DNA from: Rhizoctonia solani | Taxonomy: Eukaryota; Basidiomycota; Agaricomycetes; Cantharellales; Ceratobasidiaceae | DNA length: 64,000 nucleotides | Direction of reading: 5' to 3' | Assembly: GCF_016906535.1 (NCBI RefSeq) | Contig: NC_057378.1 | Span: 1,798,001 to 1,862,000 of the forward strand | Notes under the pieces: generated by a model | What the model saw: only the letters and a program-made list of their open reading frames with translations | Told to the model about the DNA's origin: nothing | The model's database searches: none | Made by a program: the position numbers and the translations under genes | In this document: one piece after another, positions 21,202 through 33,892 of the stretch | How positions within the stretch are numbered: the first letter of the stretch is position 1 | Layout of the letters: every line of letters begins with the position of its first letter

Positions 21202-24200
21202 ATGAACAACTACCCAGCAGAACCCTTAAAAACCCTTATAGATTCTGGAGCAACCTCCAATTTCATCTCCCCAACCATAGTGGAAAAATATAAAATCCCA
21301 AAAACCCAGCTTGAAAATCCACAAGTTGTGAGAATGCTAGATGGTACAATATCCCAGACTGGTTGCATATGGCACCAGGTTCATCTCACAGTTTTGGCCA
21401 ATGGCCATATCCACTCTATACCCTTTCTTGTTTGCCCCATTGGCAATAACCCAGCAATCCTTGGCATGACTTGGTTAACCGCAGAAGCCCCACTTATTGA
21501 TTGGCAACAAGGTCTTGTCACCTTTCCAGAACAGGTACAAATTGCCTCTGAGGAAGAAGCCAATCCTAATCCCCTATCAGACCTTCCAGCCCAATATCAT
21601 GAGTTTGCCAAAGTATTTGGTGAAGAGGAGTTTAAGGTGTTACCACCTCACTGGGAATATGACATTGCTATCAACCTCATCCCTGAAGCCAAGCTCTCTC
21701 CTGGCCCAATCTATGGTATGACTGACGCGGAATCCAAAGCACTCAAACAGCATATTGATGAGGAATTGGCAACAGGCAAGATCCGCCCCAGCACCTCATC
21801 TGCTGGTGCCCTGGTCATGTTTGTGAAAAAGGCAGATGGAACATTACAATTGGTGGTTGATTATAGGAAGTTGAATGATGTCACACACAAAAACGTATAT
21901 CCACTACCTAGGCAAGATGACCTGATGGCTAAATTAAGGCACACAAAGATCTTTACAAAACTGGACCTCCAATGGGGCTACAACAATGTCCAGATCAAAG
22001 CAGGAGATGAATGGAAGATGGCCTTCAGAACAAAATACGGGCTATTTGAATATTTGGTAATGCCTTTTGGGCTTACTAACGCCCCCACTGCCTTCCAGCA
22101 CTTGATGAATGACCTGTTCAGGGACCTAATAGACGTAACTGTGGTGATTTATCTAGATGACATCTTGATCTTCTCAGAAAATCCAGAAGAGCACACAAAC
22201 CACGTAAGAGAAGTCTTGTCCAGACTCATGAAGAACCAACTATTCTGCAAGTTATTGAAATGTCACTTCCACATCACCACAGTCAACTACCTCAGTATTG
22301 TCATAACCCCTGCAGGGTTCTCTATGGATCAAAAGAAGGTTGAGGCAGTTACGTCATGGCCCCAACCCAAAACGGTCAAACAGGTCCAGGCCTTCTTGGG
22401 TTTTGTCAATTACCTCCAATGTTTTATTCCAAATTTCAGCTCTGTGGCACAACCCCTTCACAATCTTACCAAAAAGGAGATCCCCTGGTCATGGGGGAAC
22501 CTGGAGGAAGAAGCGTTCCAGGAACTGAAATCACTTGTCACCCAGTCACCAGTCCTAATCCATTCCAACCCTGAATTGCCGTACTATCTGGAAACAGACG
22601 CATCAGGAGTAGCCATGGGCGCCATACTAAGCCAGAGAGGAACAGACAATTGGTTGCACCCTATTGCCTATATGTTGAAATCCTTCTCAGGTGCAGAAGC
22701 CAATTATGACACCCACAATAAGGAACTCCTAGCCATCATCAAGGCCCTGGAGGGATGGCGCATCTTTTTAGAAGCAACAGATAGACCCATACAGGTGTTC
22801 ACAGACCATTGGAACTTAGAATATTGGATGCAGGCACAAACTTTCAACTGTAGACACGCTTGATGGCATATTTTCCTGAGCAATTTCAATTTTGAAATCC
22901 ATTATTGCCCAGGAAAGCAGTCAGGAAAGCCAGACGCCCTATCCAGAAGATTGGACTACGTAGACCTCCCCGCAGAACCAGAAGTCATGTTACCCTCAGA
23001 GGTTTTTGCCAACACGTCAGAAGCAGAACTTGAGATCATAACAGATATCCAAGCCAAGCTCAGGGAAGACCCATCACTTGAGCCCATCATCAAGTTCCTT
23101 ACAGAAGACGCAGAAAATGCCCCCCCTGTCAATTTGTAAAGCTTATAGAGATTACAACTGGGAAGAAGATTTGCTTTGGTACCAAGGGAAGCTGGTGGTT
23201 CCTGACAACAAACCCCTAAAGGAAAAACTCCTAAGGGAATTCCATGACTCTCCCCTGGCAGGACATCCTGGGCAACAACAAACCCTTGAACTGCTAAGTT
23301 GTAACTACTGGTGGCCAGGTATGAAGTCCTCTGCTAAGGAATGGGTGGAATGCTGTCCTGTATGCCAGGCCAACCAATGTGCCCATGCCCCTGTAATTGC
23401 CTTGAAGCCCTTAGAAGTCCCCCCTTTCCCATTCCACACTATTTCATACAATTTCATCACAGGGTTCCCCAAGTCTCAGGGTCACAACGCCATCCTGGTG
23501 GTCATAGATTTGTTCTCCAAGTTTGGACACTTCATCCCCACTTCCAAGAAGGTCACAGCTAAGGGCCTAGCAGACCTATTCATCACCAATGTCTGGAAAC
23601 TTCATGGACTTCCAATCAAGACAATCTTGGACCGTGGAACAACCTTCACCGGGAAATTCCTAAAAGCCCTGTACCAACGACTTGGAGTCAAACCAGCATT
23701 TTCCTCCGCTTATCACCCTGAATCTGATGGACAAACAGAAAGGGTGAACCAGTTCATCAAGTTTTACCTCTGCTCCTATGTAGCAGCCAACCACTCAGAC
23801 TGGGCCACCTGGCTACCCCTGGCAGAATATGCATATAATAACGCCAAACACGCAGCCACAGGGAAAACACCATTTGAATTAGTCTATGGAAGGAATCCAG
23901 TAATGAGTCCATCAAACGTCCCATCCAACGTCCCAGAAGCAGACCAAGTGGCAGACACATTAGCTGGCGCTTGTGGCCGTATAGATCTAAGTAAACCGCT
24001 TAAGGCGGTGAGTGTGCTACCTACAACGACTAACTACCTAAGTACAACAACCAAAGCCCTAATGGCAATGGTGAGCTATGTATCTACGATGAGAGAGCCG
24101 CTTAAGGCAACAAGTACAGGGGATGACTTAGTAGTTACTGGCCTAAGGCCTTGTACAGTTTAGAGATGCAACAAGAGGTAATCGACCTGGGTGTTACCAT

Positions 24201-25039
24201 GGTTGGTTGGCCTCCTTATATATTCTACAGTTTGGCTAATTACAAATACATGATATCAAATACCTAATCAAATAAGAACCCCGCTCCGCAGTCGGCCTTA
24301 CTCATGCATACGTGTCACTTATGTGTCATGATGACGTCATAGGTGGAGGTGGCTACGTATGCTGATTAAGCGCGGAAGGGGACGTGGCTCGGCGCTTAGC
24401 GTATGATATAAGCGCCGAAGTCACGTGATTGAAAATGTGGTCTGTTTAACTTCGTTTAAATCCAAGAAAATAGGAATAAATTCCCTGGTATTGAATGTGT
24501 CTACAACAGCTAGAGAATGGAAGGAAGCCAAAGCAGCCTTAAGGATGAGTAAGGAAAGAATGGTCAGGGAGAAAGGAACAATACCCAAATACTCAATTGG
24601 CAAAAAAGTCTGGCTAGATGGGAAGAATGTGGAACTAAGGACCAATTCCAACAAACTGGACCCTAAACAGTTAGGACCCTTCAAGATCACAGAAAAAATA
24701 TCCAGCCATGCCTACTGCCTCAAGTTGCTGGAATCATTGAAAATCCACAACGTATTCTATGTGGGATTCCTATCAAAGGCACACAAATCCCCAAATCAAC
24801 CATTCCCAGAACAACCTCCCCCTGAGACAATAGAAGGGGAGGAAGAATACAAAGTTGAGCAAATCATTGATTCCAAGCAACAACAGGGAAAATGGTTCTA
24901 CTTGATAAAGTGGAAGGGTTACGGTCCAGAAGACAATTCTTGGGAACCAGAAGAACTGTTGGAACACAGCCAGGAAGAGATCAAGCGCTTCAACCAAGCT
25001 AGACTCAGAAAGGCTTGTGACGCCACCAAGAGCCTTTAA
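21202..25039 (+). pseudogene. pol: Element D pol (PR-RT-RNaseH-IN-chromodomain), three breaks
   Basis: Protease DSGATSNFISP (21240); RT with FTKLDLQWGYNN and YLDDILIF (22150); RNase H ETDASGVAMGAIL (22590); integrase HHCC (GHPGQQQTLE...CCPVCQ, 23270-23360), Asp in SYNFITGFP and LDRGTTF, Glu in DGQTERVN (23730); chromodomain WFYLIKWKGYGPEDNSWEP (24890-24950). Breaks: TGA at 22861-22863 where relatives have Arg (RHA*W, CGA to TGA); a seven-C run at 23120-23126 with one extra C, shifting the frame; and an A-family LTR at 23966-24508 after QVADTLA. The first integrase Asp position reads Asn (SYN). The domain order is that of Tf2/sushi-like chromoviruses. Confidence 0.9.
23966..24508 (-). repeat. 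Solo LTR of family A, first ~35 bp missing
   Basis: Plus reading begins GGCGCTTGTGGCCGT, lacking the TGTCCTAGACG start, and ends TCTACAACA. The right flank is GCTAG (24509-24513) and the left flank TAGCT, so part of the target duplicate went with the lost terminus. CACGTG palindrome near 24420 and TATATA at about 24218. Confidence 0.8.
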
Positions 25040-25050
25040 GGGGGGGGCAA

Positions 25051-25611
25051 TGTTACAAACCCCTAAATTATACCATTGAACTTGCCTGATTTTTCTCTTA
25101 TTTTTACTATTTTTTGCGAACTCTTTCCCTTATGTTTTTCAGTCACGTGATCTTGGTGCTTATTATGCCAAGATGCCGCGCTGAGATGCCGTGCCAAGGG
25201 CGCTTAGGAGAATTCCATGCTTCTGCGCAGCCCGCAGCACGCTTCTCATTTGTCACATGTACTTCTTTTCTCATGCACACAGACCATGTAAATAGTGCGT
25301 TCTTGTCTATATTTACAGCAGGGAAATTGCTTGGAAACCCCAAGTTGATTTTACCTTGTCTCATACCATTGAGGAGGCCCCCCAACCACCTAAGTAGCTG
25401 GCCCTTAGTAGTTCAGCAGTTGACCCCCTTCTTGCGCTCATCACACCTCCCAGGCTAAGCCCCCTTTGTTAGTAGTAGACCCCAGTAGAAGTCTGCCTTA
25501 CAGTGGCATTAGTATAGCCTTTAGTAGATAGTAGATTAGCTTTGTCTGTAGTAGTACGGCCTCAAGCACCTGTCCCACTAGCAAGTACCCACATTACCGT
25601 GGTGTACAACA
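25051..25611 (+). repeat. 3' LTR of element D
   Basis: 561-bp LTR, TGTTACAAACC...GTGTACAACA, directly after the pol stop and a GGGGGGG polypurine tract (25040-25047). Contains TCACGTGAT followed by inverted copies of GCCAAGATGCCG-type sequence. Same family as the LTRs at 33893, 60236, 60613 and 61348. Confidence 0.88.
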
Positions 25612-28383
25612 TTGTCACTGCATCCAGCCCTGGCCACAATCTACAACTTACTGTCAAAGGAGCAACAGGATGAGTTCAACTCTGACCTCTGTAAGTTGTG
25701 GATTGCAAATGGATTTGCCTGGCACGCAATCAATGCACCCAAAACATATAAATTTTTTCAAAAATGGCTACCTGGTGCAACATTACCCAATTGTCACAAA
25801 CTGTCAGGGCCTATCCTTTGGACTCAGCTTGAGGCTGCAAATACCTTGATGCACAATGCAATTTCAGGTTGGTTAGCTACAGGCATGAGTGATGGATGGA
25901 AGAATGTTAGGCATAATGTGTTGATTGCCTCTATGCTCTCACTTGATTACAAGGTATGCTAGTTTAACCATTGCTGTCTTCTACAAAATATGCTGATACA
26001 ATGTTTCAGACTTACACTGTTTGTGTGCACAATCTGTCAGCGCAACACAAGACAGCCAAGAACCACTTGAAGCTTGTACTTAGTGACATATACAAGACCA
26101 AGAAGGAGCATAATGTCTGTGTTATTGCTTGGGTTTCTGATGCAGGAGGCAACTCACAAGCCATGCAAGTCCAACTTCATTGTTTACGCCCTCAAATTTT
26201 GGTATTTGACTGCTGGGCACACCAGGTATGTGCATATGGCTAGTGTATGTGCTCAATTGAGGTCTAACTAGAGTGACCATAGATTAACCTTGTTGTTGGT
26301 GATATCATGAGCCTAACCTCACAGCTTGTTGACACCGCAGATGATGCAATCAATATCATCAAGTGGATGCTCAACCATTTGTACCTACTTGGACTCTTCT
26401 GTCAGGAGCAAGCCCAAGATGGCAGGAAGCCTTGCAGTCTTGCACTTCCTGTTCTCACTTGATGGACCTCACACTTCCTTTTGTTCTGTAGCTTATTGTC
26501 CAAGTCTCAATCACTTTGTGCTCTTGCTGCCCGTAACCCCAAAGAATTTCAAGCAAGTGCAGGGCAAACCCCCAAGTTGGTTCAGCAAGCCAAAACAGTT
26601 TTGAAAAACATTGACAATCCTAAATTTTGGCTTAGATTGAACAAGTGAGCATGATTCAATTGAATCTACTTAGATGTATGCTGAATATTATCTTGTTCCA
26701 GTGTCATAACCCATATCTGGAGGGGTTATTACCATATATATCCACTGTCAAAGATATATATAGTATATATGATGCACAGTGATATATTAATAATATAAGT
26801 TGCTGGGGGACGTTGCACTCCCCCTGCCCCCCTAGCCGCAGGCCAATGTTAAGGGAGCCTGCAGGCAAGGTCTGAATAATATATTATTATAGAAGAGATT
26901 ATGTCATCCCCCTCCCCACCTCAAATCCATAGTAGTTTAGTACAGTATTTGATAAAGGACTGGAGGGGGGGAGGTCATGTGACCTGGACTTAGAGAATAT
27001 CACTAAGTCCAGCCATGCCAACCATAGGTCTCTTATCTGTGGGAACTCGGAGGTTCTGAGTGCATATGTGCGAGTATATGCGTGCTTGCGGTCATGTTGG
27101 CGCGCAACATGAGCGTGTTGGAGGCTTGACAAGGTCAGGACTCATGGAAAGAATGGAGTGGGTTGTGACATCCAGGCTTAAGCTGCATCTTGAACCACTT
27201 GCAATTGCAGCAAATGTCTCCCAGGCTGCAACTACAAGGCTTGACCATATTCTGGTTGAGCTTGGCTGGTTGTACTACACATTCTTGAATCTTGGATTCA
27301 ATCCAAAGATTTGCAAGTGCGTATTGGAGAGCCTGGAGCATTGCTGGGGCAAGGCAGACCAAGATCTGTTTATCCTGGCTGTCTTCCTCAACCCTTTCAT
27401 TTGAGCTTGCCTGTTTAGCCAAAAAAAACACCTCACTTAATCAATCAGCACTCTACAGCATTGTCAAGCATGTGTTTTGACAAGTCTTTTGTAAAGAAAG
27501 CAACCTCAAATTGTACAAAGCGTTCCTCAATTACTACAACTCCTGGAACAAATTTCATCCAGATTGATGGGATTACAAAGAGCAGCAAGCAATGCACAAG
27601 CAAGCAGTAAGTGTAGATCAATTGGCATTGAGGCCTCTAAGTCTGACCATCTACTAATTTCTTGCATATACTCAGGGTAAGCTGCTCAATATGATTCATG
27701 TCTGGTCAGGGCTTCTTGCCTACAAAACACCAAACTCTGGGTGTCACCAGTTAGCTCACTTGGCAATACACGTCTTGTCAATTGTTGCTAACTTGGCTGG
27801 CTGCAAGCAACTATTCAGCAAGATGGGACACATTCACACAAAGTGGCGTAATTGGCTGGGATACCAGAAGGTATTTGACACTGCAGTTGTGCGTATGGAC
27901 CTCAAACGCAAGCACGCAGATGAGGGGAGGACACATTCAAGGCTGAAGTGCCAGTTTGGCTCCCCAGCTCTTGATTCTGTGGTTTTGGGGGCTGGCACCA
28001 AAAGAAATAACCAACCCAACAAGCTTGCAGAGTCTATTGGCAATGTCAATGCAATCAAAGAGGAGCTGGTTACTCCAAGCGTGCATTTGCTCATAACGCA
28101 ACTTTGTCAAGATGTACTCAATGATGAAGATCCATTAGATGACAAGCCCAATGAACTGCCCATTGCTACACTCCCAAAAAAGGTTTGGTTATTTTTTGGC
28201 ACTCAGTTTCCTATCCCACTACATGATCTCTTTGACTACTCTGGTAACACTGAGTCTGAAGTGCATAGGCTGGATTTTTTCAAGTCCAACAGGCTTAATA
28301 ACTTGGATGCAGAGCTTGAGCTCTATGGGTTAGTTACTTGGGACATACAAAAAGGCCTGGAAATTGATGATTCAACCATATAA
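25612..28383 (+). pseudogene. hAT-superfamily transposase, 5' truncated and interrupted
   Basis: Fragments in order read as a hAT (Ac-like) transposase. 25612-25962 covers the N-terminal helical part to SDGWKNVRHNVLIASMLSLDYK. 25971-26243 contains WVSDAGGNSQAMQVQL...FDCWAHQ, with the RNase-H-fold Asp and the CxxH-type motif. 27175-27404 is the helical insertion domain (LEPLAIAANVSQAATTRLD). 27691-28383 holds the dimerisation segment (LAIHVLSIVANLAGCKQLFS, HTKWRNWLGYQK) and the C-terminal tail. Introns are likely near 25955-26007, 26226-26300, 26646-26701 and 27600-27675. A solo LTR sits at 26702-27170. The 5' end abuts the LTR of D. I did not find terminal inverted repeats. Confidence 0.8.
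26702..27170. repeat. Solo LTR (family G) at a splice site of the hAT gene
   Basis: 469 bp, ends TGTCATAACC and GGGTTGTGACA (inverted to one another), flanked by an exact TCCAG duplication (26697-26701 and 27171-27175). TCCAG is the 3' end of an intron of the hAT gene, so the insertion duplicated the acceptor. No coding sequence; AT-rich ATATAT runs near 26740-26800. Confidence 0.8.
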
Positions 28384-29987
28384 TTACTTATTTTATACTT
28401 TTGTATTTTGATCCAAGTTTGTGTATATACTTAATTTGGTTAATGTATCACGTGACTCTCCCATTGCTTCCCAACCATCCCATACCACGCCCCATTTACG
28501 TAATCCCAGTTCCCAACCACATTCCCATTGGGATTTACCAACACTGGGCCACCTGAGTTGGGACTTGAGTGCATTCATAAATTCATGGCAGGATTGAGGA
28601 CGCAAACAGGATAGCTTTCTTGGCACAATCAGCTTAGTTTTTATTCATCAAAGCTTGTTGGCCCCTGCTTAGGCCTTTGTAGAGTAATAATTATGAATTC
28701 CTCAAATGTATGTCCTGCTGTGGCCATCATGAGCCCAATTTCTTGAACCTGTTTGGTTGCTATCAGGTTCTCAGAAATCCTTTTCTGGCTTGCTCAATGT
28801 GTACTTCTCTAACGTATTATATAATCGGATGCTCATTCACGAGCCAATACAAATACCACCCTTGGGCCTATAGTTCTATCCCCGGGCCACCACACACCCC
28901 CAAGGTGCGGATCTTTGTCAAAATTTGCACCTTCATGGCTCATGGTGATGCTCCAAACGGCCCAGCTTCATCCCAGGCCTGGTCGGGTTTAATATTTTAG
29001 TGCTCACCAAAAGGCCACTACCTTCTGTGATCTGTAACTATGGGGTTACTTTCAGAGAATTGTATGTCCTTGCATTGTACTAGTATTTGCTTTTAACTTT
29101 GAACCAAGGTGTTGCCTTGTATATTATAGCCCAGGATTTCCTGGCCTCTTTTTAGACAGGAGCCGTTATAACCCATTATTCCTCCGGGTTGATGCGATCG
29201 CCTAGGGCTTGTTCCCTGACCGCAAGCAATTCCGCTACGTGCCTAACCTTATCCTGGCGGCTATGTGTCGCAGACCTGGGCCCATAGTATGGTAGTGCGT
29301 GACGTTCCGCGTTAAAGTCATAGCCATTCCGCAGAACTCGTCTGGTGATCTTGTCAGCTACGTGCTATACTGTACCCACGGGTCAGTTTAACGCCCAAGC
29401 TTGTAACCCGGGTCTTGGCCTGCATTTTCGCTTTGCAGTACTAGCCGATCAGTCTTGTAATAAGCTTCGCGACTTGATAACCGAGAGGTTCTTGCAATAT
29501 GAGACTAATTATTCGGAGGTTTTTGTTCCAACCAGTATAGTTGCGTTCTCCATGATTGGGGTAGAGTCTCGTTGGAACTACTTCTCGCGTAAACTCAATG
29601 CATAATTGCACAACCTTCCTTTGTATCTCTGGAATGTGTGGTACACTGCACCTTCCACCGCGTTTCCTGGTAGCAGCCAATAGAATTTCCGGTTGATAGA
29701 AGATTATACAATCAGCGAACAAGTGCACACAGCGCCGGCCAAGTTAGATCTCGACATTGCTGAGATTTGTTCCTCATAGTTCCATAGCTACAAAGAATGT
29801 CAATGAGTAATGGTAACTCAAGATAAATAAATGTGATTCTCTATATCCACAGGGGTAGTCTCACAGCACATACAACTTCCAATGTGGGATGCTAAACTTA
29901 GGGTTATAGAAAGCGACTTTCTTTACATGCATACTATTCAACCCAACCATCACACAAAACCCCTTCTTGGCGATGAGTCAGGACCAC
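28384..29987. other. No gene recognised
   Basis: About 1.6 kb between the hAT remnant and the kinase. A CACGTGAC motif lies at 28448-28455. An open frame at 29345-29605 (plus, overlapped on minus) has no recognisable motif. Could hold the rest of a hAT or another decayed repeat. Confidence 0.4.
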
Positions 29988-30509
29988 TCAATCGTCATCA
30001 TCATCTTCAGGCTCCTCTGCGATTACATTTAGTAATTCAGGACTCAATGGTAACATCTGTCCTTTCTTCAGAAATTAGTCAAACCTCCCGAAATGGATCA
30101 CAGACTTGACTCGCCAGCGTATGAACAGCCTGAGCTGTCGGACGACCCGCAGAACTGTACGACCAGCAGCTCATAAGTATCGCCCACAGTACGTTCCCAA
30201 GTATGCTCCTCTCAGGGATGATGCTCCCGGGTCGTGAGGGCGTCTTTTTTCGATCTACAATATGCCGGTAGAGCGAGATGTCAGACCGGCCAGAGAACGG
30301 AACCTCCGTCGTGAACGCTTCCTGATTCGTATATCAGTAAACATAAATACTGCAAAACTACTCAGACAAGCACCAGAATAGTCTGCAACTGCAAGTAAGT
30401 ATCATTTACACAAAGAGATGGGCCACCTTACCATTCCGAGCGCATATATGTCTCCTTCCTTTGTATGACCAGTCTTTCCTCGTAGTATCTCCGGGGCCTG
30501 TGATAATAT
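29988..30509 (-). pseudogene. Host protein kinase, C-terminal half (split by element B)
   Basis: C-lobe of a Ser/Thr- or TKL-type kinase, continuing the gene at 57425-58057. It begins at the intron acceptor (30498-30500) with APEILRGKTGHTKEGDIYALGM (APE motif and the DxYxxG of subdomain IX), then an intron (about 30326-30440), then EAFTTEVPFSGRSDISLYRHI and a CW....RPTAQAV end (subdomain XI). The frame stops at TGA 30079-30081; a possible short last intron would add an acidic tail (EEPEDDDDD) ending at 29988. Before the insertion the intron was 58 nt, and splicing across it would rejoin VRWT to APE in phase. Confidence 0.85.
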
Positions 30510-30514
30510 CACGT

Positions 30515-30848
30515 TGTAAGGAATGCAAGATATTCGTATATTTACTCTACTATACGAATATCCCTTACATAATCGAATCGGCTCTGCTCACCCGACTTAC
30601 CACCTCGGCCCACCTTCGTCTTCGTTATTGTTTGTATCTGATTTCTAACTATATACTCTCGTTTGGTTTATTCCGCTTACTCATGTACGAACCCCGTTGA
30701 CCTTATAAGGTCCCGGGGGGGATCTTCTGATAACTGTCTTTACTTTCAACCACAACAATCGAGTGTTTTACGGATTGTCATTACCTCGGCGACACGGTCG
30801 CCATCGACGTTCGTATTTACAGTAGTGGACAATAAGTGAAACCTTACA
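30515..30848 (+). repeat. 5' LTR of element B (CpG-rich copy)
   Basis: 334 bp, TGTAAGGAATGC...GAAACCTTACA. It keeps 22 CpG dinucleotides by my count, against 5 in the partner LTR. Contains ATTCGTATATTTACTCTACTATACGAAT, an imperfect inverted repeat around 30534-30560. Confidence 0.95.
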
Positions 30849-31004
30849 TTCTTTGACATACTAATTACAACACTCGTATCGAGTTTATACTCGACGAACT
30901 TCAAACGACAGAGTGACGGGTTGGCCTCCGTTGCACTGTCCCATTTTACTTTATTTTAATTTCTACAATTGCTGATCGATCACAGAGAATAGTACGTACT
31001 GAAC

Positions 31005-33892
31005 ATGAGCAGGAGGTTGCGCAGCGGACGCAACTACAACGCATCCAAGGTTCCTACCGCCCCCAAGAGGCGGGCCGATAAGCGCATGGCTCCGAAAACA
31101 GCCAACCGCGTGGAACCCAAGACGTCGAACAAGACCACTGATGAGCAAGCGATTGTACCAGCGAGAAGAGTACAGCTCACCTTTGGCACCATGCCCCAGG
31201 GCGCAAGAGAGCCAGGCGAGCGCATGGTAGTGCTGGGTGTCGGGAAGCGCCAGGGAATAGCCTTTGCCGATACCGAGGGAGTCAAGTTATCTCCCTCGGC
31301 CTACATGGCCCTCACGCAACGAGCCCCACCTATCCGGAAGGTGTTGAGCTGGCCGTTGCCAATTAACGAGACCCGCCGAGAAGCGAATGCCCCCATGAAC
31401 AGGGAAGCGACCTCAGAACAGAGCGTCGAACTTGTCGAGCGAGCGTCGGTCGAGCAGACAAGCGCTCCTGCATATGCTGACGACCAGCGAACAACTTTGG
31501 AAGTCCCTACGACCCCCAACATGGGTGCGGAAAGTAGGAGGGAATCGGACGACGAGATATTCGTGACGGCTAGGACGAGTCGTGTACTAAACAAGAGCAT
31601 CGCCCTGGATGATGAAGGCAAACCCGTGTTAGCGCAATACATAGTCAATGATGAGAGGGAAAGCAAGACACCTTCCAAGAATAGTAAGCGCAAGCGTACC
31701 CGCCGTAAGTCTAAGGGTAAAGGCAAGGAAAGGGAGCTGGATATCAGTGTCAGTACCGAATCTAAGTCCACGGCTAATCATGAGGGCCTCACCTGGGACG
31801 AAGAGGTACGCCAAGCCAATGGCAATGACAGGGGTCCAGGCAATGTTGAGGAACTACCAGACGTTAGCAACTGGATTAATCCTAACTGGTCATGATAGGA
31901 TTACATACCCACGAGTGAAGGAGATTGTACCAAAGCTGAAAGCGGAAACGGAAGCGTCGAAGTAAACGCGCTGATATACGAGCTGGCTGACGAGTACGCA
32001 TTTGATGATGAGGAGTATGCATCAGTACTCCGGAACCTGAGGAGCTCCAAAAGGTCCGAAAGTACTCACAGTCAGACAAGGGGGGCTGGCCCATTGAGAC
32101 AACCGCAAGTTACAATCAAGGAAGTTGATAGCGGGTCAGAGGACACGACAACAAGTTGCACCAGGTCACACAAGAGTAAGGCAAAGGCAAAGGCTAAGGC
32201 TAAAGGCAAGAAGAGGAAACATCCTAGCCTGGGAGCCACATTGGATGACCTAGAAGTGACGCGGGAGCGTCACATACAACAAACAGACCCCCAAAGCACG
32301 CCAAACGCATACAGGGGCGGGGGATACCTGGAGGGTATCATAGAATCAACCCCGGCCAGGAAGTCTAGTAAGACAACCCGAACGGAGATGGGGAAGGCTG
32401 GTAAATCCAGACGCAAGGAACAACAACGGGCGCGATCAACCAAGAGAAGGTCCCCATCACCGTCTGAATCATCCAAATCGTCAGAGACTGATAGCAATGA
32501 GACTGAACCCATGCATACAAGCAGGTACGGAGGAGGCGGGAGGCCACCAGATCCATCAGATAGTGGATCCAAAACATCCAACTTGTCCGACTCAAGTTGG
32601 ACCAAATCGTTGGCACGATTGCGCAATGATAACTGTTGGAGGAATAGATGGCTGGAGGAATTAGTTGCAAAGCTCAAGAAGCAAAACAAGAAACTTGAGT
32701 GAAAGGTGGTCACGCAAGCGCAATCAGGATACAAGGCACAATCACCCAAGATGTATAAGGGCAAAGCAGACATTGACAAGCTGGATATGTTCATATTCAA
32801 TTACAACCTATACGTCAGTGATACTAGATTGAGTGACAGCAAGGCAGTGCTCACTGTCAGTTGATTCCTGGACAACAAAGCCGCATCTTGGTACATGTTG
32901 AACGTAGCACCGGACCCCGGAAGCTACTCAATGGAATCAATATATGTTGGACTATATGACTACTGCTTCCCACCAGATTTCAAAGACAACATGAGGAAGT
33001 TGTATAATGAAAAGAAGCAGGGAGACTTGGGCGTGCAAGATTATTTTGCCAAATTGGCTTGCTTACAAAGACGCTTACGGGAAGTCACAGACCACCAACA
33101 TGTGCTGAGAGTTTGGGACAGTGCTGCCCAATATATTAAAGTGGGATGGGCACTCAAAGGCATGAGACCAGAAGCAACTACATGCAAAACATTGCGAGAA
33201 ACAGCGCTGGACATAGAGCGCGCACACAAGTACAAACGGTCAATTGAGAAATTGGGGAATGACAAATCAGGATCAAGAAGGAACCAATTGCGTAGTCCTT
33301 TGTGAAAGCATGACCGTGCTTCTACTTACAAGAACCTGGGGGACAACTGAAGCGGCGGAAACCGCGGCAATAACAAAGGGACTGGATACAACAGTAACGG
33401 TAACAGTAACCGGCAGAACAAACGCCTGAACAAATACATGCGCAGTGGACAGGCAAAAGGCCGTGACGGACAGGAGAACCAGCAAAGAAAGCTTACCAAC
33501 AAGAAGAAGGCCAAATTGAGGGCGGCTGGGCTCTGTTTTGAATGTGAACAATTGGGTCACCTGTCAAAGGATTGCCCAAAGTTCCACAAGGCCAAACCAT
33601 TGCATGTCAACACAAACGCGGTTAAAGTATGCCCCAAGAGCAAGGTCAGAGTGTTGTTGGTCATGCTCAAAGAGCTAGACAAACTCACCAGGCTGAAGGA
33701 GAAAATTGAGATCAACGCAGTGGGCATTGGGCAGAAGAACAAAGAGCTGGGACCAAAACATGTCAAGCAAAACGCTATCAAGGTTAAGGATCACATGAGG
33801 AAGGTCCCAAACACGCTGATAGTTGAAGCCAAGCTCAAAGGCAAGTCTGTTTGTGTACTGTTAGATTTGGGATGTCAGACTGACATGGTATC
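31005..33892 (+). pseudogene. gag: Element B gag and start of protease
   Basis: A single frame from ATG 31005 to the insertion at 33893. Residues ~1-300 are basic then mixed (MSRRLRSGR, a nuclear-targeting-like R/K-rich start; KRKRTRRKSKGKGKE near 31690). ~300-560 are low-complexity, Ser/Lys-rich. The capsid-like segment is ~32750-33290 (FLDNKAASWYML, VQDYFAKLACLQRRL). CCHC knuckle CFECEQLGHLSKDC at 33535-33576. The protease start is LLDLGCQTD at 33858, where Ser of DSG is Leu. In-frame stops: TGA 31893 followed by TAG 31896, TGA 32700, TGA 32862, TGA 33303, TGA 33348. All TGAs fit CGA decay, and no indel was needed to keep the frame. Confidence 0.85.

Larger units (their letters stand above)
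21144..25611 (+). mobile_element. Gypsy element D, 5' part missing
   Basis: Plus-strand chromodomain gypsy element, represented by pol and a 3' LTR (25051-25611). Its pol start is interrupted by element C, and its own gag and 5' LTR should lie on the far side of C but are not there. Close relative of element E at the right edge (about the same protease sequence). A truncated A-family LTR sits in pol at 23966-24508. The base sequence after the LTR is TTGTC and the hAT remnant follows immediately. Confidence 0.85.

Noticed and set aside
24425..24510. Start of the open frame at 24425 as a gene start
   Set aside because: It lies inside the A-family LTR; the true reading there is the C-terminal part of D pol from 24509 onward.
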